Positions 62,921-64,000 of a stretch of DNA of 64,000 bases are shown one piece after another. The stretch lies in the NCBI RefSeq assembly GCF_013155265.1, contig NZ_JABJXU010000008.1, positions 1 through 64,000 on the forward strand. The letters are read 5' to 3'. Below the pieces are notes generated by a model that was not told the origin of the DNA, did not search any database, and saw nothing but the letters and a program-made list of their open reading frames with translations. Source of the stretch: Enterococcus sp. MMGLQ5-1. GTDB lineage: Bacteria; Bacillota; Bacilli; Lactobacillales; Streptococcaceae. A program made the translations under genes and the position numbers. Within the stretch, counting starts at the first letter, position 1. Each line of letters starts with the position of its first letter.

Positions 62921-64000
62921 ATGGCAAAAGAAAAATATGATCGCAGTAAACCACACGTTAATATTGGTACTATCGGACACGTTGACCATGGTAAAACTAC
63001 GTTAACAGCTGCAATCTCTAAAGTATTAGCTGATGCACAAGGTAAACAAGCAACTGACTTTGCTTCTATCGATGCTGCACCAGAAGAACGCGAACGCGGT
63101 ATTACAATCAATACAGCTCACGTTGAATATGAAACAGCTAAACGTCACTATGCGCATATCGATGCCCCAGGTCACGCGGACTACGTTAAAAACATGATCA
63201 CTGGTGCGGCTCAAATGGACGGTGCAATCTTAGTAGTATCTGCTACAGATGGTCCTATGCCACAAACACGTGAACATATCCTTTTATCTCGTCAAGTAGG
63301 TGTTAAATACCTTATTGTTTTCTTAAACAAGGTTGACTTAGTAGACGACGAAGAATTATTAGAATTAGTTGAAATGGAAGTTCGTGATTTATTATCTGAA
63401 TACGATTTCCCAGGCGACGATACACCAGTTATTGCTGGTTCAGCTCTTGGTGCACTTAATGGTGAACAACAATGGGTTGATAAGGTTATGGAATTAATGG
63501 ATACTGTTGATGAGTATATCCCAACTCCAGAACGTGATACTGACAAACCATTATTAATGCCAGTCGAAGATGTATTCTCAATCACTGGTCGTGGTACTGT
63601 TGCTTCAGGACGTATTGACCGTGGTCAAGTTAAAACGAATGATGAAATTGAAATCGTTGGTATTGCACCTGAAACACGTAAAGCTGTCGTTACAGGAATT
63701 GAAATGTTCCGTAAAACTTTGGATTACGGTGAAGCAGGGGATAACGTAGGGATTCTTTTACGTGGTATCCAACGTGATGAAATCCAACGTGGTCAAGTTA
63801 TTGCGAAACCAGGTTCAATTACACCTCATACTAAATTTAAAGGTGAAATCTACGTATTATCAAAAGAAGAAGGTGGACGTCATACACCATTCTTCACAAA
63901 CTACCGTCCTCAGTTCTACTTCCGTACAACTGACGTAACTGGTAATATCCAATTGCCAGCTGACGTTGAAATGGTAATGCCTGGTGATAACGTTACAATC
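62921..64000 (+). CDS. tuf: Elongation factor Tu (3' end outside the window)
   Basis: The first 360 codons of about 395. GTPase motifs [18 protein letters not shown] and NKVD are complete and domain 2 follows. EF-Tu delivers aminoacyl-tRNA to the ribosome. AGGAGG lies 11 bases upstream. Codon choice is visibly biased (for example CGT, GGT, CCA), as expected for a highly expressed gene. Confidence 0.98.
   Translation, partial: MAKEKYDRSKPHVNIGTIGHVDHGKTTLTAAISKVLADAQGKQATDFASIDAAPEERERGITINTAHVEYETAKRHYAHIDAPGHADYVKNMITGAAQMDGAILVVSATDGPMPQTREHILLSRQVGVKYLIVFLNKVDLVDDEELLELVEMEVRDLLSEYDFPGDDTPVIAGSALGALNGEQQWVDKVMELMDTVDEYIPTPERDTDKPLLMPVEDVFSITGRGTVASGRIDRGQVKTNDEIEIVGIAPETRKAVVTGIEMFRKTLDYGEAGDNVGILLRGIQRDEIQRGQVIAKPGSITPHTKFKGEIYVLSKEEGGRHTPFFTNYRPQFYFRTTDVTGNIQLPADVEMVMPGDNVTI

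Overview
The window is AT-rich DNA from a Gram-positive bacterium of the class Bacilli, most likely a lactic-acid-type member (Lactobacillales or a close relative). The evidence is the strong AGGAGG-type ribosome binding sites, sigma-A type promoters, an LPxTG-type surface adhesin with mucin-binding repeats, lipoproteins with Gram-positive lipoboxes, and the gene orders uppS-cdsA-dxr-rseP-proS, rpsP-khpA, rimM-trmD, murD-murG and fpg-coaE. I cannot name the species. The presence of dxr (non-mevalonate isoprenoid pathway) is notable, because many lactic acid bacteria use mevalonate instead.

Layout. 1-2.3 kb: the end of an IS3-type element, an AsnC/Lrp regulator, an isochorismatase-like hydrolase and an aldo/keto reductase. 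2.3-16.1 kb: housekeeping genes (tyrS, upp, a CoA-binding protein, lapA-like, uppS-cdsA-dxr-rseP-proS, rpsP-khpA). They are interrupted at 12.8-15.4 kb by a surface-protein gene whose leader holds 24 copies of a 5-bp repeat. 16.6-23.4 kb: minus-strand genes for membrane proteins, a two-component system, a SnoaL-like protein and a P-type metal ATPase. 23.7-25.0 kb: rimM-trmD. 25.3-42 kb is accessory. It holds a 22-codon remnant of cas9, a large metallophosphoesterase, and a peptide-efflux-like cassette (adaptor, ABC ATPase, MacB-type permease, response regulator, histidine kinase) flanked by two related small lipoproteins. It also holds dead IS982- and IS6-type elements, and a tyrosine recombinase enclosed by perfect 22-bp inverted repeats directly upstream of an unknown gene and an LPQTN-anchored mucin-binding adhesin. 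43-64 kb: mostly core genes (M42 peptidase, nrdDG with NrdR boxes, recO, a Mga-type regulator split at a T9 tract, murD, murG, fpg, coaE, an MFS exporter, rpmG, ylaN, ftsW, pyc, an XRE operon, tuf running off the end).

How things work together. The most interesting reading is that this chromosome carries several independent ON/OFF devices for surface biology. The first is a Hin-like invertible cassette, here with a tyrosine rather than a serine recombinase; it contains an outward promoter that now points away from the adhesin and would drive it after inversion. The second is a slippable pentanucleotide array between the promoter and the coding region of another surface protein. The third is a regulator gene broken exactly at a homopolymeric tract. 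All three are inferences from sequence layout. Two families of degenerate intergenic repeats, one nested in the other, and several dead insertion sequences fill the longer gene-free stretches. No rRNA, tRNA or CRISPR array was seen.
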